NCBI GenBank assembly: GCA_016721505.1
Contig: JADKHX010000001.1
Span: forward strand, 248,001-312,000
Length of the DNA: 64,000 bases
Origin: Rhodocyclaceae bacterium
GTDB taxonomy: Bacteria > Pseudomonadota > Gammaproteobacteria > Burkholderiales > Rhodocyclaceae
Direction of reading: 5' to 3'
This document shows, piece after piece, positions 50,120 through 58,782 of this stretch. Within the stretch, counting starts at the first letter, position 1; each line of letters opens with the position of its first letter. Below the pieces are notes generated by a model. That model was given only the letters and a program-made list of their open reading frames with translations. It did no database searches and had not been told where the DNA came from. A program made the translations under genes and the position numbers.

Positions 50120-52114
50120 TTACAGTACAGATTTAACCGTGCTGACCACAGTCTCAACCGTGAAGCCGAACTCTTTGAACAATGCGCCAGCCGGTGCTGA
50201 TTCGCCGAAACGATCCAGCCCGACCACTGCACCCTTCAAGCCTACGTACTTATACCAACCATCGGTCACGCCAGCTTCGACGGCCACGCGGACGATGCCA
50301 TCGGGTAATACCGAGTTGCGATAGGCTGTGCTTTGCGCATCAAAAATATTAGTGCAAGGCATAGACACCACGCGCACGGCGATGCCTTCTTTAGCAAGCG
50401 CAGCTTGGGCTTTGAGCGCCAAGTCAACTTCAGACCCGGTGGCAATAATGACAGCTTGCGCCGCGCCTTTGCTCTCCGACAGTACGTAACCGCCACGGCG
50501 GATTTTTGCGGTGGTGGCTACGGTACGTTTCACAAAAGTTAGATTTTGCCGCGATAGCGCGAGGCTGGTCGGGCCGGTTTTACGCGCAATTGCGCTGGCC
50601 CAGGCCACCGCCGTTTCGACCGTGTCGCAAGGTCGCCACACATGCATGTTGGGAATCATTCGTAGCGTTGCGGTTTGTTCCACCGGTTGATGCGTCGGGC
50701 CGTCTTCGCCAAGGCCAATAGAGTCGTGAGTGAACACAAAAATCGACCGCAGTTTCATCAACGCCGCCATGCGCAGCGCATTTCTGGCGTATTCCGAAAA
50801 CATCAGGAAGGTGCCGCCATAAGGGATGAATCCGCCATGCAAAGCGAGGCCATTCATAATCGCCGCCATGCCGAATTCGCGCACGCCGTAGTGGATGTAG
50901 TTACCTTTGCCTTCACGGGTGATGGTTTTCGAGCCAGACCAATTGGTCAAATTGGAGCCGGTCAAATCTGCCGAACCGCCAAGTAATTCAGGCAACATCG
51001 GAGCAAATGCTTCGATGCTGTTTTGCGAAGCTTTGCGCGTGGCGATGGTGGCGGCCGCGTCATTCACTTGCTTTAACGCAGCCTCAACTTGCGAGCTCCA
51101 ATCGGTCGGCAATTCACCCACGGTACGCCGCAAAAACTCACTGGCCAAATCGGGATGCGCCGCCGTATAGCGCGCCATCGTTGCGTCCCATTCAGATTCC
51201 CACGCCGCGCCCCGTTCGGTCGCGTCCCACGCGGCATACACGTCCGCCGGAATTTCAAATGGTGGATGCTGCCAACCAATGTAATCGCGCGCGGCTTGAA
51301 TTTCCGCATCGCCTAAAGGTGCACCATGTACATCGTGGCTACCTTTTTTGTTTGGCGCACCCAGGCCAATCACGGTCTTGCAGCAAATCAAAGTAGGCCG
51401 CACATTGTCGGATTGGGCTTCGCGTATCGCAGCCTCAATGGAATCGGGATGGTGGCCATCGACATCGCGAAGTACCTGCCAGCCGTAGGCGGCAAACCGT
51501 TCAGGCGTCTTGTCAGTAAACCAGCCGGCTACATGGCCGTCGATAGAGATGCCGTTGTCGTCATAAAACGCAATCAACTTCGACAATCCCCATGTTCCCG
51601 CTAGCGAACAAACTTCGTGGGAGATGCCTTCCATCAAACAGCCGTCGCCGAGGAAAACATAGGTGAAATGATCAACGATTTCACCTTCGGGGCGATTAAA
51701 TTCCTTGGCCAGTAATTTCTCTGCGAGCGCCATCCCGACAGCGTTCGCCAAGCCTTGCCCCAAGGGGCCGGTGGTGGTTTCGACACCAGGCGTGTAGCCA
51801 AATTCTGGGTGGCCTGGAGTCTTGCTATGGAGTTGCCGAAACGCCTTTAGATCATCAATCGAAAGATCGTAACCGGTGAGGTGTAATAGTGCATAAATCA
51901 GCATCGAGCCGTGGCCGTTGGAGAGAACAAAGCGATCTCGATTTGGCCAATGGGGGTTTTGCGGGTTGTGCCGCAGGTGTCGATTCCACAGGACTTCGGC
52001 GATTTCCGCCATGCCCATTGGCGCTCCTGGATGACCGGAATTGGCCTTCTGCACGGCATCCATGGCCAGCGCGCGAATGGCGTTGGTGATGGGCGTAAAA
52101 ACGGGCGGTCGCAT
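50120..52114 (-). CDS. tkt: Transketolase
   Basis: A 664-residue thiamine-diphosphate enzyme of the pentose phosphate pathway. ANSGHPGAPMGMAEIAEVLW, RDRFVLSNGHGSMLIYALLHLTGYD, GPLGQGLANAVGMALAEK, LGDGCLMEGISHEV, and the C-terminal FTHDSIGLGEDGPTHQPVEQ are the thiamine- and substrate-binding motifs. ATG 52114 is used. It heads the tkt-gap-pgk-pyk-fba-purC run. A fragment of phosphoribulokinase lies about 240 bp upstream on the same strand. Confidence 0.97.
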   Translation of the reverse strand: MRPPVFTPITNAIRALAMDAVQKANSGHPGAPMGMAEIAEVLWNRHLRHNPQNPHWPNRDRFVLSNGHGSMLIYALLHLTGYDLSIDDLKAFRQLHSKTPGHPEFGYTPGVETTTGPLGQGLANAVGMALAEKLLAKEFNRPEGEIVDHFTYVFLGDGCLMEGISHEVCSLAGTWGLSKLIAFYDDNGISIDGHVAGWFTDKTPERFAAYGWQVLRDVDGHHPDSIEAAIREAQSDNVRPTLICCKTVIGLGAPNKKGSHDVHGAPLGDAEIQAARDYIGWQHPPFEIPADVYAAWDATERGAAWESEWDATMARYTAAHPDLASEFLRRTVGELPTDWSSQVEAALKQVNDAAATIATRKASQNSIEAFAPMLPELLGGSADLTGSNLTNWSGSKTITREGKGNYIHYGVREFGMAAIMNGLALHGGFIPYGGTFLMFSEYARNALRMAALMKLRSIFVFTHDSIGLGEDGPTHQPVEQTATLRMIPNMHVWRPCDTVETAVAWASAIARKTGPTSLALSRQNLTFVKRTVATTAKIRRGGYVLSESKGAAQAVIIATGSEVDLALKAQAALAKEGIAVRVVSMPCTNIFDAQSTAYRNSVLPDGIVRVAVEAGVTDGWYKYVGLKGAVVGLDRFGESAPAGALFKEFGFTVETVVSTVKSVL

Positions 52115-52355
52115 GTTCAATTTTCCCTTGTTGCCGAGTGCGCGGCATCGCCGCTACGGGTTGAAAGTTTTGCCTTGAAGGAGGGGAATTATCAACCAAA
52201 CGGGGTGCAACTCGCTAGGCATTTTTTACTAAAAATGCAGATATTCAATCGGCAAGCGGCATTCTGTCGCGCGCGCGTTGTTTGGCAGGATGCGAGTGAG
52301 GTGCGCTCGGTCCTGCCACGCGACCCAGTAATTCGTCACGTTGCGTGACCTTGGG

Positions 52356-52565
52356 TTTACCAATCACTAGCTCGCCGTGCAGGCCTTGGTAAAACAACAA
52401 GTCGGCGTTGGTTTCAATTGCCGCTCACGGCCGAAAGGTGTCGGATTCCTGGCCGAAATTGGCGGCGATTTCATCGCTGTGAAAGTAGTTGCGCAGGATT
52501 CCGTTGCCGGTATGCCCGTACTGATGAAATACTGTTTGCAACGCGGCAAACAAATCAAAACCGCG
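52356..52565 (-). pseudogene. Phosphoribulokinase remnant (about 70 codons, internal stop)
   Basis: The minus strand from 52565 reads FDLFAALQTVFHQYGHTG, then NGILRNYFHSDEIAANFGQ, ESDTFRP, a TGA at 52425-52427, and AIETNADLLFYQGLHGEL. This lines up with the middle of proteobacterial phosphoribulokinase, where my recollection is NLFEELEALFRDYGETGSG, VRKYVHNEEEA, GTFTPW and TDLLFYEGLHGG. The TGA takes the place of the Trp in TPW, a TGG to TGA change. Both the N-terminal P-loop part and the C-terminal part are missing. It begins three bases after the M23 peptidase stop and lies upstream of tkt, the place of cbbP in cbb operons. Confidence 0.8.
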
Positions 52566-52567
52566 AA

Positions 52568-53602
52568 TCAGCGAAATTGCGTTTTGACGAACTTTGGCGG
52601 GGCGGCTTGTGCCATACGCAAAAACCGGGTCGGGTTTTGCGATGCGCCGTTGAGGCGTACTTCAAAATGTAGATGTGGCCCGGTTGAGCGACCGGTGTTG
52701 CCGACTAAAGCAATCAGTTGTCCGCGCTTAACGAAGGCACCTGGTTTCACCAGCAACTTGGACGCGTGGGCATAACGAGTTGCGATGCCGTGACCATGAT
52801 CAACTTCAATCATATTTCCATATTGAGGATGGTGCTCGGCGGTGACCACTACGCCGGCTGCTGCCGCGTGAATTTTTGACCCGACTGCGGCCACAAAATC
52901 TACGCCTTCATGCAGTGCTCGCTCGCCTGTGAAGGGGTCGAGACGCCAGCCGTAGCCTGATGCACTCCATTCGGCATCCACCGGCAAACCGGTGGGTAGC
53001 ATCATTTTGCGAATTTGTTCTTCGAGCAATTGCGATTCAATGAGCGCCAGCGCATCGGTCTTGTTTTCAACTTGACGCGACAATTCATCCAGAGCATTGC
53101 GTAAATCGGCGGGCGACAAGGCGCTTTGCATCACCAAAGGACCGCCGCGACCGTCGATCAAGGCTGCCGAACTATTGCTGCGAAGCAATGCAGCATTGTT
53201 GCCTGCGCCACGTGTACCGTTTTTATCGGCGTTTTGATCCACCTTGTCAGTCTTGTTGATTTCTCGAACATTGACCCCTGCAACACCAGCCAGTCGCTCG
53301 CCCAAAGTGTCCAGGCGGATGAGTTGCGCCTGCATTTCACCTAGCTTAACCGCCATTGCATTGATGTTCTGGCGCACAAATGCACTGGAGCGCGAAGTAT
53401 CTTCGGCGTTGAGAGAGCGCACAAAGTCTTGCAAAAATGGCAAACGGATCTCAGCGGCGTGACGCACCGTGAAATAGGAAAATACAGACGAGAGGCCAAT
53501 TACGGCAGCAAATAGCAGGCCTGAGGCCAATGCAAAATGCCGCCAAGTCAGCGCAATCGATTTGGCTGTTGCCATACGATTCGAGACGAGAATAAGATGC
53601 AA
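52568..53602 (-). CDS. M23-family murein peptidase
   Basis: The 344-residue protein is anchored by one N-terminal helix (about residues 25-45), followed by a helical/coiled segment and a C-terminal LytM domain: HEGVDFVAAVGSKIHAAAAGVV, VEVDHGHGIATRYAHASKL and GRSTGPHLHFEVRLNG hold the zinc ligands. This protein beside dciA and lpxC is standard in betaproteobacteria. A TTG at 53602 is preferred as start because AAGGAGA lies just upstream; the ATG at 53575 has no such site. It is divergent from dciA with only 33 bp between starts. Confidence 0.88.
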   Translation of the reverse strand: MHLILVSNRMATAKSIALTWRHFALASGLLFAAVIGLSSVFSYFTVRHAAEIRLPFLQDFVRSLNAEDTSRSSAFVRQNINAMAVKLGEMQAQLIRLDTLGERLAGVAGVNVREINKTDKVDQNADKNGTRGAGNNAALLRSNSSAALIDGRGGPLVMQSALSPADLRNALDELSRQVENKTDALALIESQLLEEQIRKMMLPTGLPVDAEWSASGYGWRLDPFTGERALHEGVDFVAAVGSKIHAAAAGVVVTAEHHPQYGNMIEVDHGHGIATRYAHASKLLVKPGAFVKRGQLIALVGNTGRSTGPHLHFEVRLNGASQNPTRFLRMAQAAPPKFVKTQFR

Positions 53603-53635
53603 ACTTATCTCCTTAGTTTACTTTGAAGCATCAAT

Positions 53636-54073
53636 ATGGCATCAACCAGTCTTCAGGATCATCTTGACCACGCTGAAGGAATGGCGCGTTTTTCAACGCA
53701 TGCGAAACGGTTATTGCGGCTTCAAACAATTTTTCAGACTACGTTACCGCCAGAACTACGGCTGCACGCGAGAGTTGCCAACTTGCGGCTAGGAAAACTG
53801 GTAATTCACACTACGAACAGCGCCGTAGCGGCAAAAGTCAGGCAGGTCACCCCTAGATTCACTGAGCTTTTGGCGAAGGAAGGGGTGAAGCTTACCGAAG
53901 TTGATGTGCGGGTGCAAGCTTTACCGACCGATCCGCGCCCGAAGAAAGAGCCAAAGCCCGTGTTACCTACCGCAGAACGAAAGCAAGCACTAACCTCGTT
54001 GAGTCAAGATTTGCCCGCCGACTCACCCATTCGTCAGTCACTAGAGCGATTATTGCGGACGCTTAAAGTTTGA
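53636..54073 (+). CDS. dciA: DciA-like replicative helicase loader (DUF721)
   Basis: A 145-residue protein with an N-terminal DUF721 domain (about residues 20-95: LQTIFQTTLPPELRLHARVANLRLGKLVIHTTNSAVAAKVRQ) and a Pro/Lys-rich C-terminal extension. DciA proteins load the DnaB helicase in bacteria lacking DnaC. The place between lpxC and an M23 peptidase is conserved in betaproteobacteria. It is convergent with the small protein after lpxC. Confidence 0.8.
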   Translation: MASTSLQDHLDHAEGMARFSTHAKRLLRLQTIFQTTLPPELRLHARVANLRLGKLVIHTTNSAVAAKVRQVTPRFTELLAKEGVKLTEVDVRVQALPTDPRPKKEPKPVLPTAERKQALTSLSQDLPADSPIRQSLERLLRTLKV

Positions 54074-54117
54074 ATAGCAGGGTGTTTTGTGCCATTCGCT
54101 GCGATAACGATCGTTAT

Positions 54118-54303
54118 TTAGATCGAAAGTAGCAGCCGTTCGCCCATCATCAAGACCATCAGCAGGAGTGCAATGGCGAGTGCCGCTTGGCCGATTCGCC
54201 AAGAGATTTGCAGGTAACGACGGTCTCTGGTGAATACCCAGGAGAGCACACCGACAGCAATACCGAACGCTGCCAGCAAAGCCACAATGCGCAATATCAA
54301 CAT
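54118..54303 (-). CDS. Small two-helix membrane protein downstream of lpxC
   Basis: A 61-residue protein with two predicted helices separated by FTRDRRYLQIS. Its ATG overlaps the lpxC stop (TGATG) and must be coupled to it. Small membrane proteins of this size follow lpxC in other betaproteobacteria; the function is unknown. The 3' end is followed by the palindrome AATAACGATCGTTATC at 54102-54117, a possible terminator shared with dciA. Confidence 0.75.
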   Translation of the reverse strand: MLILRIVALLAAFGIAVGVLSWVFTRDRRYLQISWRIGQAALAIALLLMVLMMGERLLLSI

Positions 54304-55229
54304 CAGATGACTTGTGCGCCCAACTGCGGGAATAACCGCGAGACGCGCTCCGGGGCAGTTTCTGCAGCCTCAAAGCTAACGATTTCATACGCGCTTGCGT
54401 CGGCAAACAATGCTCTGAGTAAGGCGTTATTTAGTGCATGACCGGATTTGTGGGCTGAAAACGCCGCTAGCAACGGGTGTCCGGCTAGATATAAATCACC
54501 AATGGCATCGAGAATTTTGTGTTTAACGAACTCATCGGCGTAGCGCAAACCATCGCTGTTCAAAATACGGTATTCGTCCATAACAATGGCGTTTTCCAAG
54601 CTGCCGCCAAGCGCTAAACCTTGGTTTTGCATGGTTTCGACATCTTGCATAAAGCCAAAAGTACGGGCCCGCGATATTTCGCGGATGTAGGAGTTATCGG
54701 CAAAATCAATCCGCGCCTTGCTCCCTGTGCCAGCGACAGCGGGATGATTGAAGACTATTGAAAATTCGACACTGTAGCCTTCGTAGGGATCGAAGCGCGC
54801 CCATTTATCGCCGTCACGGACTTCGACGGGCTTGATCACTCGTAAGAATTTCTTGGCTGCGTTTTGCTCTTCAATGCCGGCTGATTGCAACAAAAATACA
54901 AAGGTTCCGGCCGAGCCATCCATGATGGGCATTTCAGCGGCGTCGACATCAATATAGATATTGTCAATACCAAGGCCAGCCAAGGCCGACATCAAATGCT
55001 CGACGGTAGCGACTTTCACATCGCCTTGTTCGAGGCAGGAAGCCAAGCGCGTGTCGCCGACGGTCAATGCATCGGCTTTCAAATCGACTGGCGGGTTCAA
55101 ATCGACGCGACGGAAAACCACGCCTGTATCCGGTTGGGCTGGACGTAGCACCAACGTGACTTTGGCGCCGGAATGCAATCCGACACCAGTGGCTTTGACG
55201 ATGGTTTTTAGGGTGCGTTGTTTAAGCAT
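54303..55229 (-). CDS. lpxC: UDP-3-O-acyl-N-acetylglucosamine deacetylase
   Basis: This 308-residue zinc deacetylase catalyses the committed step of lipid A synthesis. It starts MLKQRTLKTIVKATGVGLHSGAKVTL; VATVEHLMSALAGLGIDN has the first zinc His, EMPIMDGSAGTFVFLLQSAGI follows, and the second His pair lies in VKHKILDAIGDLYLAGHPLLAAFSAHKSGHALNN. Length is normal. It ends the division cluster and is separated from ftsZ by a hairpin and a long repeat copy. Confidence 0.97.
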   Translation of the reverse strand: MLKQRTLKTIVKATGVGLHSGAKVTLVLRPAQPDTGVVFRRVDLNPPVDLKADALTVGDTRLASCLEQGDVKVATVEHLMSALAGLGIDNIYIDVDAAEMPIMDGSAGTFVFLLQSAGIEEQNAAKKFLRVIKPVEVRDGDKWARFDPYEGYSVEFSIVFNHPAVAGTGSKARIDFADNSYIREISRARTFGFMQDVETMQNQGLALGGSLENAIVMDEYRILNSDGLRYADEFVKHKILDAIGDLYLAGHPLLAAFSAHKSGHALNNALLRALFADASAYEIVSFEAAETAPERVSRLFPQLGAQVI

Positions 55230-55252
55230 GTCGGGAGTTTACCAAACCACTG

Positions 55253-55286
55253 CCGAAACACTAGAGGGGGCGCTCTAGGGTTTCGG
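55253..55286. terminator. Strong hairpin between ftsZ and lpxC
   Basis: The stem is CCGAAAC-A-CTAGAG with CTCTAG-G-GTTTCGG, 13 pairs with one mismatch, around a GGGGCG loop. No long T run follows on the minus strand, so it may be a pause or processing site more than a full terminator. It sits 24 bp upstream of lpxC. Confidence 0.6.
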
Positions 55287-55304
55287 CGGGTTTAGTTCGC
55301 CATT

Positions 55305-55400
55305 TGACGGCGGTGAAGCAGGGAATTCGCAAAGCACCGCTTTGCGCCTGCGTAGCGGGTCGGCTGCACTAAGCCGACACTGCGCATCAATCCAACTGGC
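55305..55400 (-). repeat. Long multi-hairpin repeat, copy B
   Basis: On the minus strand it begins GCCAGTTGG and contains GTCGGCT-TAGTGC-AGCCGAC and CGCAAAGC-GGT-GCTTTGCG, then AATTCCCTGC and a tail GCCGTCA. It is an inverted relative of the copy at 33607-33704. The loops differ and the stems are kept, so base pairing seems to be preserved. Confidence 0.85.
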
Positions 55401-55410
55401 GCGCCGTGCT

Positions 55411-56634
55411 TTAGTCAACTTGACGGCGCAAAAATGCCGGAATGTCGTACTTATCAATTCCCGCATCGGCCATCGCATTGGCTTGATTACCGCTCGGCGT
55501 ACGGTTCGCTCCGCGACCAGCAATGACACCGGTCAAATCCAAACCAACGCCACTTGATGTCACTGACTCGAAAACCGGTTGATTGTCGGTGCCAGTGCGC
55601 AGGCCCATGGTCATGGTTTCGACGACTTTCATTTCAGGCTTGCGAACTTTCATCGCCGCACCGCCCAAACCGGTGGCGACCACGGTAACGCGCAACTGAT
55701 CTTCCATCGTTTCATCAAACACTGCGCCGCAAATCACCGTCGCTTCGGCCGCTGTGTATTGACGTATGGTGGCCATCACTTCCTTGTATTCCTTCAAGCC
55801 CAATGTCGTACTTGCGGTGATGTTTACCAACACGCCGCGTGCACCAGAAAGCTCTATGCCTTCAAGCAGCGGACTGGCGACAGCTGCTTCGGCCGCAATG
55901 CGTGCGCGATCGACGCCAGCGGCAGAAGCCGAACCCATCATGGCTTTACCCATTTCACCCATCACCGTACGCACGTCCTCAAAGTCGACGTTGACCAAGC
56001 CCGGCACATTAATGATTTCGGCGATTCCCCCGACGGCATTACGCAGCACATTGTCGGCAGCTTTGAAGGCATCGAGCATGGTGACATCGTCGCCCAAAAC
56101 TTCTTCAAGTTTCTCGTTGAGAATCACAATCAGAGAGTCGACGTGCTTGGCTAATTCAGCCACACCTTCCTCTGCCAATCGCTTGCGCCGACCTTCGTAT
56201 TCAAATGGCTTGGTGACCACGGCGACGGTCAGAATCCCCAGCTCGCGCGCGACTTCGGCCACTACGGGCCCTGCGCCTGTGCCAGTGCCCCCACCCATGC
56301 CGGCGGTGATAAACACCATGTTGGCACCGGTCAATACTTGTGCAATTCGCGCACGATCTGCTTGCGCCAATTCGCGTGCCTTTTCTGGTTTGCCGCCCGC
56401 GCCAAGGCCAGGGCCGAGTTGCAAAGTGACATGCGCGCTGCTCTTCGCCAAGGCTTGCGCGTCGGTGTTGCAGCAAATAAATTCCACGCCGCCAACACCT
56501 TCACGAATCATGTGCTCGACCGCATTTCCACCCGCGCCGCCGACACCCACAACCTTGATCACGGTGGCGCTATTTTCAGTAGCTTGCACCACCTCATCCC
56601 CAGCATCTTCGACATCCATAAAGTTAATCATCAT
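55411..56634 (-). CDS. ftsZ: Cell division GTPase FtsZ
   Basis: A 407-residue tubulin-like protein that forms the Z ring. IKVVGVGGAGGNAVEHMI, NTDAQAL, the GTP-binding GGGTGTGAGPVVAE, NVDFEDVRTVMGEMGKAM and ATGLGG are present. The C-terminal peptide KYDIPAFLRRQVD binds FtsA and ZipA. ATG 56634 or the next ATG at 56631, after an AAAGGGG ribosome site, is the likely start. It follows ftsA with 36 bp. Confidence 0.97.
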   Translation of the reverse strand: MMINFMDVEDAGDEVVQATENSATVIKVVGVGGAGGNAVEHMIREGVGGVEFICCNTDAQALAKSSAHVTLQLGPGLGAGGKPEKARELAQADRARIAQVLTGANMVFITAGMGGGTGTGAGPVVAEVARELGILTVAVVTKPFEYEGRRKRLAEEGVAELAKHVDSLIVILNEKLEEVLGDDVTMLDAFKAADNVLRNAVGGIAEIINVPGLVNVDFEDVRTVMGEMGKAMMGSASAAGVDRARIAAEAAVASPLLEGIELSGARGVLVNITASTTLGLKEYKEVMATIRQYTAAEATVICGAVFDETMEDQLRVTVVATGLGGAAMKVRKPEMKVVETMTMGLRTGTDNQPVFESVTSSGVGLDLTGVIAGRGANRTPSGNQANAMADAGIDKYDIPAFLRRQVD

Positions 56635-56670
56635 CGCCCCTTTAGTAAACAAACACAAAAAATGTACAAC

Positions 56671-57903
56671 TCAAAGATTCTTGCCAAACCAAGCCTTCAT
56701 ACGCGCTAAAACTTGCTTGAAACTATTCGGACTGCGCAAGGTTTGGCCGCGCTTTTGTTGCTTAACGCCCTCAATCATCAAACCCATCGCAGTCGCATAG
56801 CGCGGATTACGCACGAGGTCGCGCAGATTGCCTTCGTAGTGCGGCATCCCCAGCTTCACTGTGTTGTTGAAAATCTCCTCACCCAGCTCGACCATGCCCG
56901 GCATTTGTGCGCAGCCACCCGTCAACACAATGCCTGCGCGCAGCAGGCGCACATAGCCGCTGCGTACCAATTCTTCTTGGACTTTCTGAAATATTTCTTC
57001 GACCCGCGGTTGAATAAACCCGGCCAAGGTCTGCCGCGACAACTGCGAACTTGGTCGATCACCGACGCCTGGCACTTCTATCGAATCTTCAGCGTCTGCC
57101 ATCTGTTGTAGCGCGACGCCAAAACGCATCTTGATGTCCTCGGCGTCTTGCGTCGAAGTCCTCAGCGCGATAGCAATGTCATTGGTCAGTTGATCGCCGG
57201 CAATCGGAATAATCGCCGTGTGTCGAATAGCGCCATGAGCGAACACGGCAATATCGGTTGTGCCACCACCGATATCGACCAGACAAACACCCACTTCCTT
57301 TTCATCTTCGGTGAGCACAGCAAAGCCAGAGGCCAGCGGTTGCAGCACCAAATCCACCACTTCAAGACCGCAGCGATGTACACACTTCACAATGTTTTGC
57401 ACTGCCGTCACCGCGCCGGTGACCAAATGCACACGCACGTCCAATCGCCGCGCATCCATGCCTAGCGGCTCTTTGACGCCGTCTTGTCCGTCGACGATGA
57501 ATTCCTGCACTAAGGTGTGCAAAATCTGATCGTCGGCAGAAATCGGCGTGGCGTTGGCCGCTTCAATCGCGCGATCAATGTCAAATTGGGTAATTTCTTT
57601 CTCGCGCACTACCGCCATGCCGGATGAATCTTTGCTCTTGATATGGCTCCCGGCGATGCCGGTGTAGACCTCACGCACTTTGCAACCAGCCATCATTTCG
57701 ACTTCGGCAATCGCGCGTGAAATTGAATTCACGGTCGACTCGATGTTGATCACCACGCCACGTTTCAGACCGTTGGAAACTTGTGAACCAAAGCCAAGAA
57801 TCGACAAGCGACCTTCGCCGTCCAGCTCACCGACGATGGCGACGATTTTTGATGTTCCGATATCCAGCCCGACGATTAAATCGCGGCGCAGTTCTTTGCT
57901 CAT
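56671..57903 (-). CDS. ftsA: Cell division protein FtsA
   Basis: A 410-residue actin-like protein that tethers FtsZ to the membrane. LIVGLDIGTSKIVAIVGELD is the phosphate 1 loop, the VCLVDIGGGTTDIAVFAHGAI loop is the phosphate 2 site, and LTGGCAQMPGMVELGEEIF is the adenosine site. The 1C domain lies between. The C-terminal amphipathic helix ARMKAWFGKNL binds the membrane. Length is normal. Confidence 0.96.
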   Translation of the reverse strand: MSKELRRDLIVGLDIGTSKIVAIVGELDGEGRLSILGFGSQVSNGLKRGVVINIESTVNSISRAIAEVEMMAGCKVREVYTGIAGSHIKSKDSSGMAVVREKEITQFDIDRAIEAANATPISADDQILHTLVQEFIVDGQDGVKEPLGMDARRLDVRVHLVTGAVTAVQNIVKCVHRCGLEVVDLVLQPLASGFAVLTEDEKEVGVCLVDIGGGTTDIAVFAHGAIRHTAIIPIAGDQLTNDIAIALRTSTQDAEDIKMRFGVALQQMADAEDSIEVPGVGDRPSSQLSRQTLAGFIQPRVEEIFQKVQEELVRSGYVRLLRAGIVLTGGCAQMPGMVELGEEIFNNTVKLGMPHYEGNLRDLVRNPRYATAMGLMIEGVKQQKRGQTLRSPNSFKQVLARMKAWFGKNL

Positions 57904-57948
57904 TGCGTTACTCGTTCCTGCCTATTGGCTTTAATAAACTTCATCTTG

Positions 57949-58782
57949 CTATGCCTTGCCGCCCGCGCGTAGTGCAAATCCGTTGGGGTAACGCATATCG
58001 ACGACTTGCAAAGGTGTTTGCGGGGTCGCGCGTAATTGCGCGCGTGCAATGGGGTAGCTGGCAACAAAACGTGCCAGTCGATCAGCCACCGGATGTTTGA
58101 CTTGATCACGCCCTAGTTCCAAACGCACACCATCATCAAGCGTTAAGCGCCAAGCGTCACGTGGCGAAAGCCATACCGCGGTCGGGACGCGCGCAATGCT
58201 GGCGAGCCCGGTTTTGAATTCGATGAATCGCTCAAGTAGTCGCGGTGCCGAACCTTCAGGTCCGTCAAAAATCGGCAGTTGTATGCTTTCGTCAGCGGCA
58301 TCCAGGCTGGCGACGAATACTTCACCAAACGAATTGACCAAACGCGGCTCGTCTTCGTGAGGTGGCCAGTGGGCGACTGCTTGGTGTTGCTCTATCGTCA
58401 GCTCAAGCACGTCAGGCCAAATCCGCCGTACTTCGGCCTTTCGCACCCATGGCAGTGCCTGATAAGCAGCGCGTGTCGCAGCCAAATCGACAGTGAAAAA
58501 ATTACCGGTAATCGCGGTCTTCGCCACATATTCGATTTGCTGCCGTGATACTTGTGGGGTCACGCTGACCACCACCACATGGCGCAAGGAAAATGCCGGT
58601 AGCTGCTGCAAATAAATTGCCGCCGTCCAGAGCAACAAAAATCCGCCGGTGACAAATAAGCCATCGGCAACCAGATTCATTAGCGCCGGTCGCTGCCAAA
58701 AACCATCGCTGTCGGCGCTAGATATTGCGCGTGAATTTCGTGCGCCTTTGTTGGCTTTGGCAAGTTTTGGCAAACTAACCAT
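57949..58782 (-). CDS. ftsQ: Cell division protein FtsQ
   Basis: A 277-residue bitopic protein linking early and late divisome parts. There is a cytosolic N-terminal tail, one helix (about residues 35-60), a POTRA domain (LRHVVVVSVTPQVSRQQIEYVAKTAITGNFFTVDL) and a beta domain. WVRKAEVRRIWPDVLELTIEQHQAVAHW is the conserved block. Its start overlaps the ddl stop by eight bases. Confidence 0.95.
   Translation of the reverse strand: MVSLPKLAKANKGARNSRAISSADSDGFWQRPALMNLVADGLFVTGGFLLLWTAAIYLQQLPAFSLRHVVVVSVTPQVSRQQIEYVAKTAITGNFFTVDLAATRAAYQALPWVRKAEVRRIWPDVLELTIEQHQAVAHWPPHEDEPRLVNSFGEVFVASLDAADESIQLPIFDGPEGSAPRLLERFIEFKTGLASIARVPTAVWLSPRDAWRLTLDDGVRLELGRDQVKHPVADRLARFVASYPIARAQLRATPQTPLQVVDMRYPNGFALRAGGKA

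Noticed and set aside
50182..50206. Repeat-like CCAGCCGGTGCTGATTCGCCG in tkt
   Set aside because: It encodes the conserved FGESAPAGALFKEFG end of transketolase and lacks the repeat tail.
52377..52775. A 132-codon plus-strand frame overlapping the M23 gene
   Set aside because: It is antisense to the M23 peptidase and to the phosphoribulokinase remnant, with no family resemblance.
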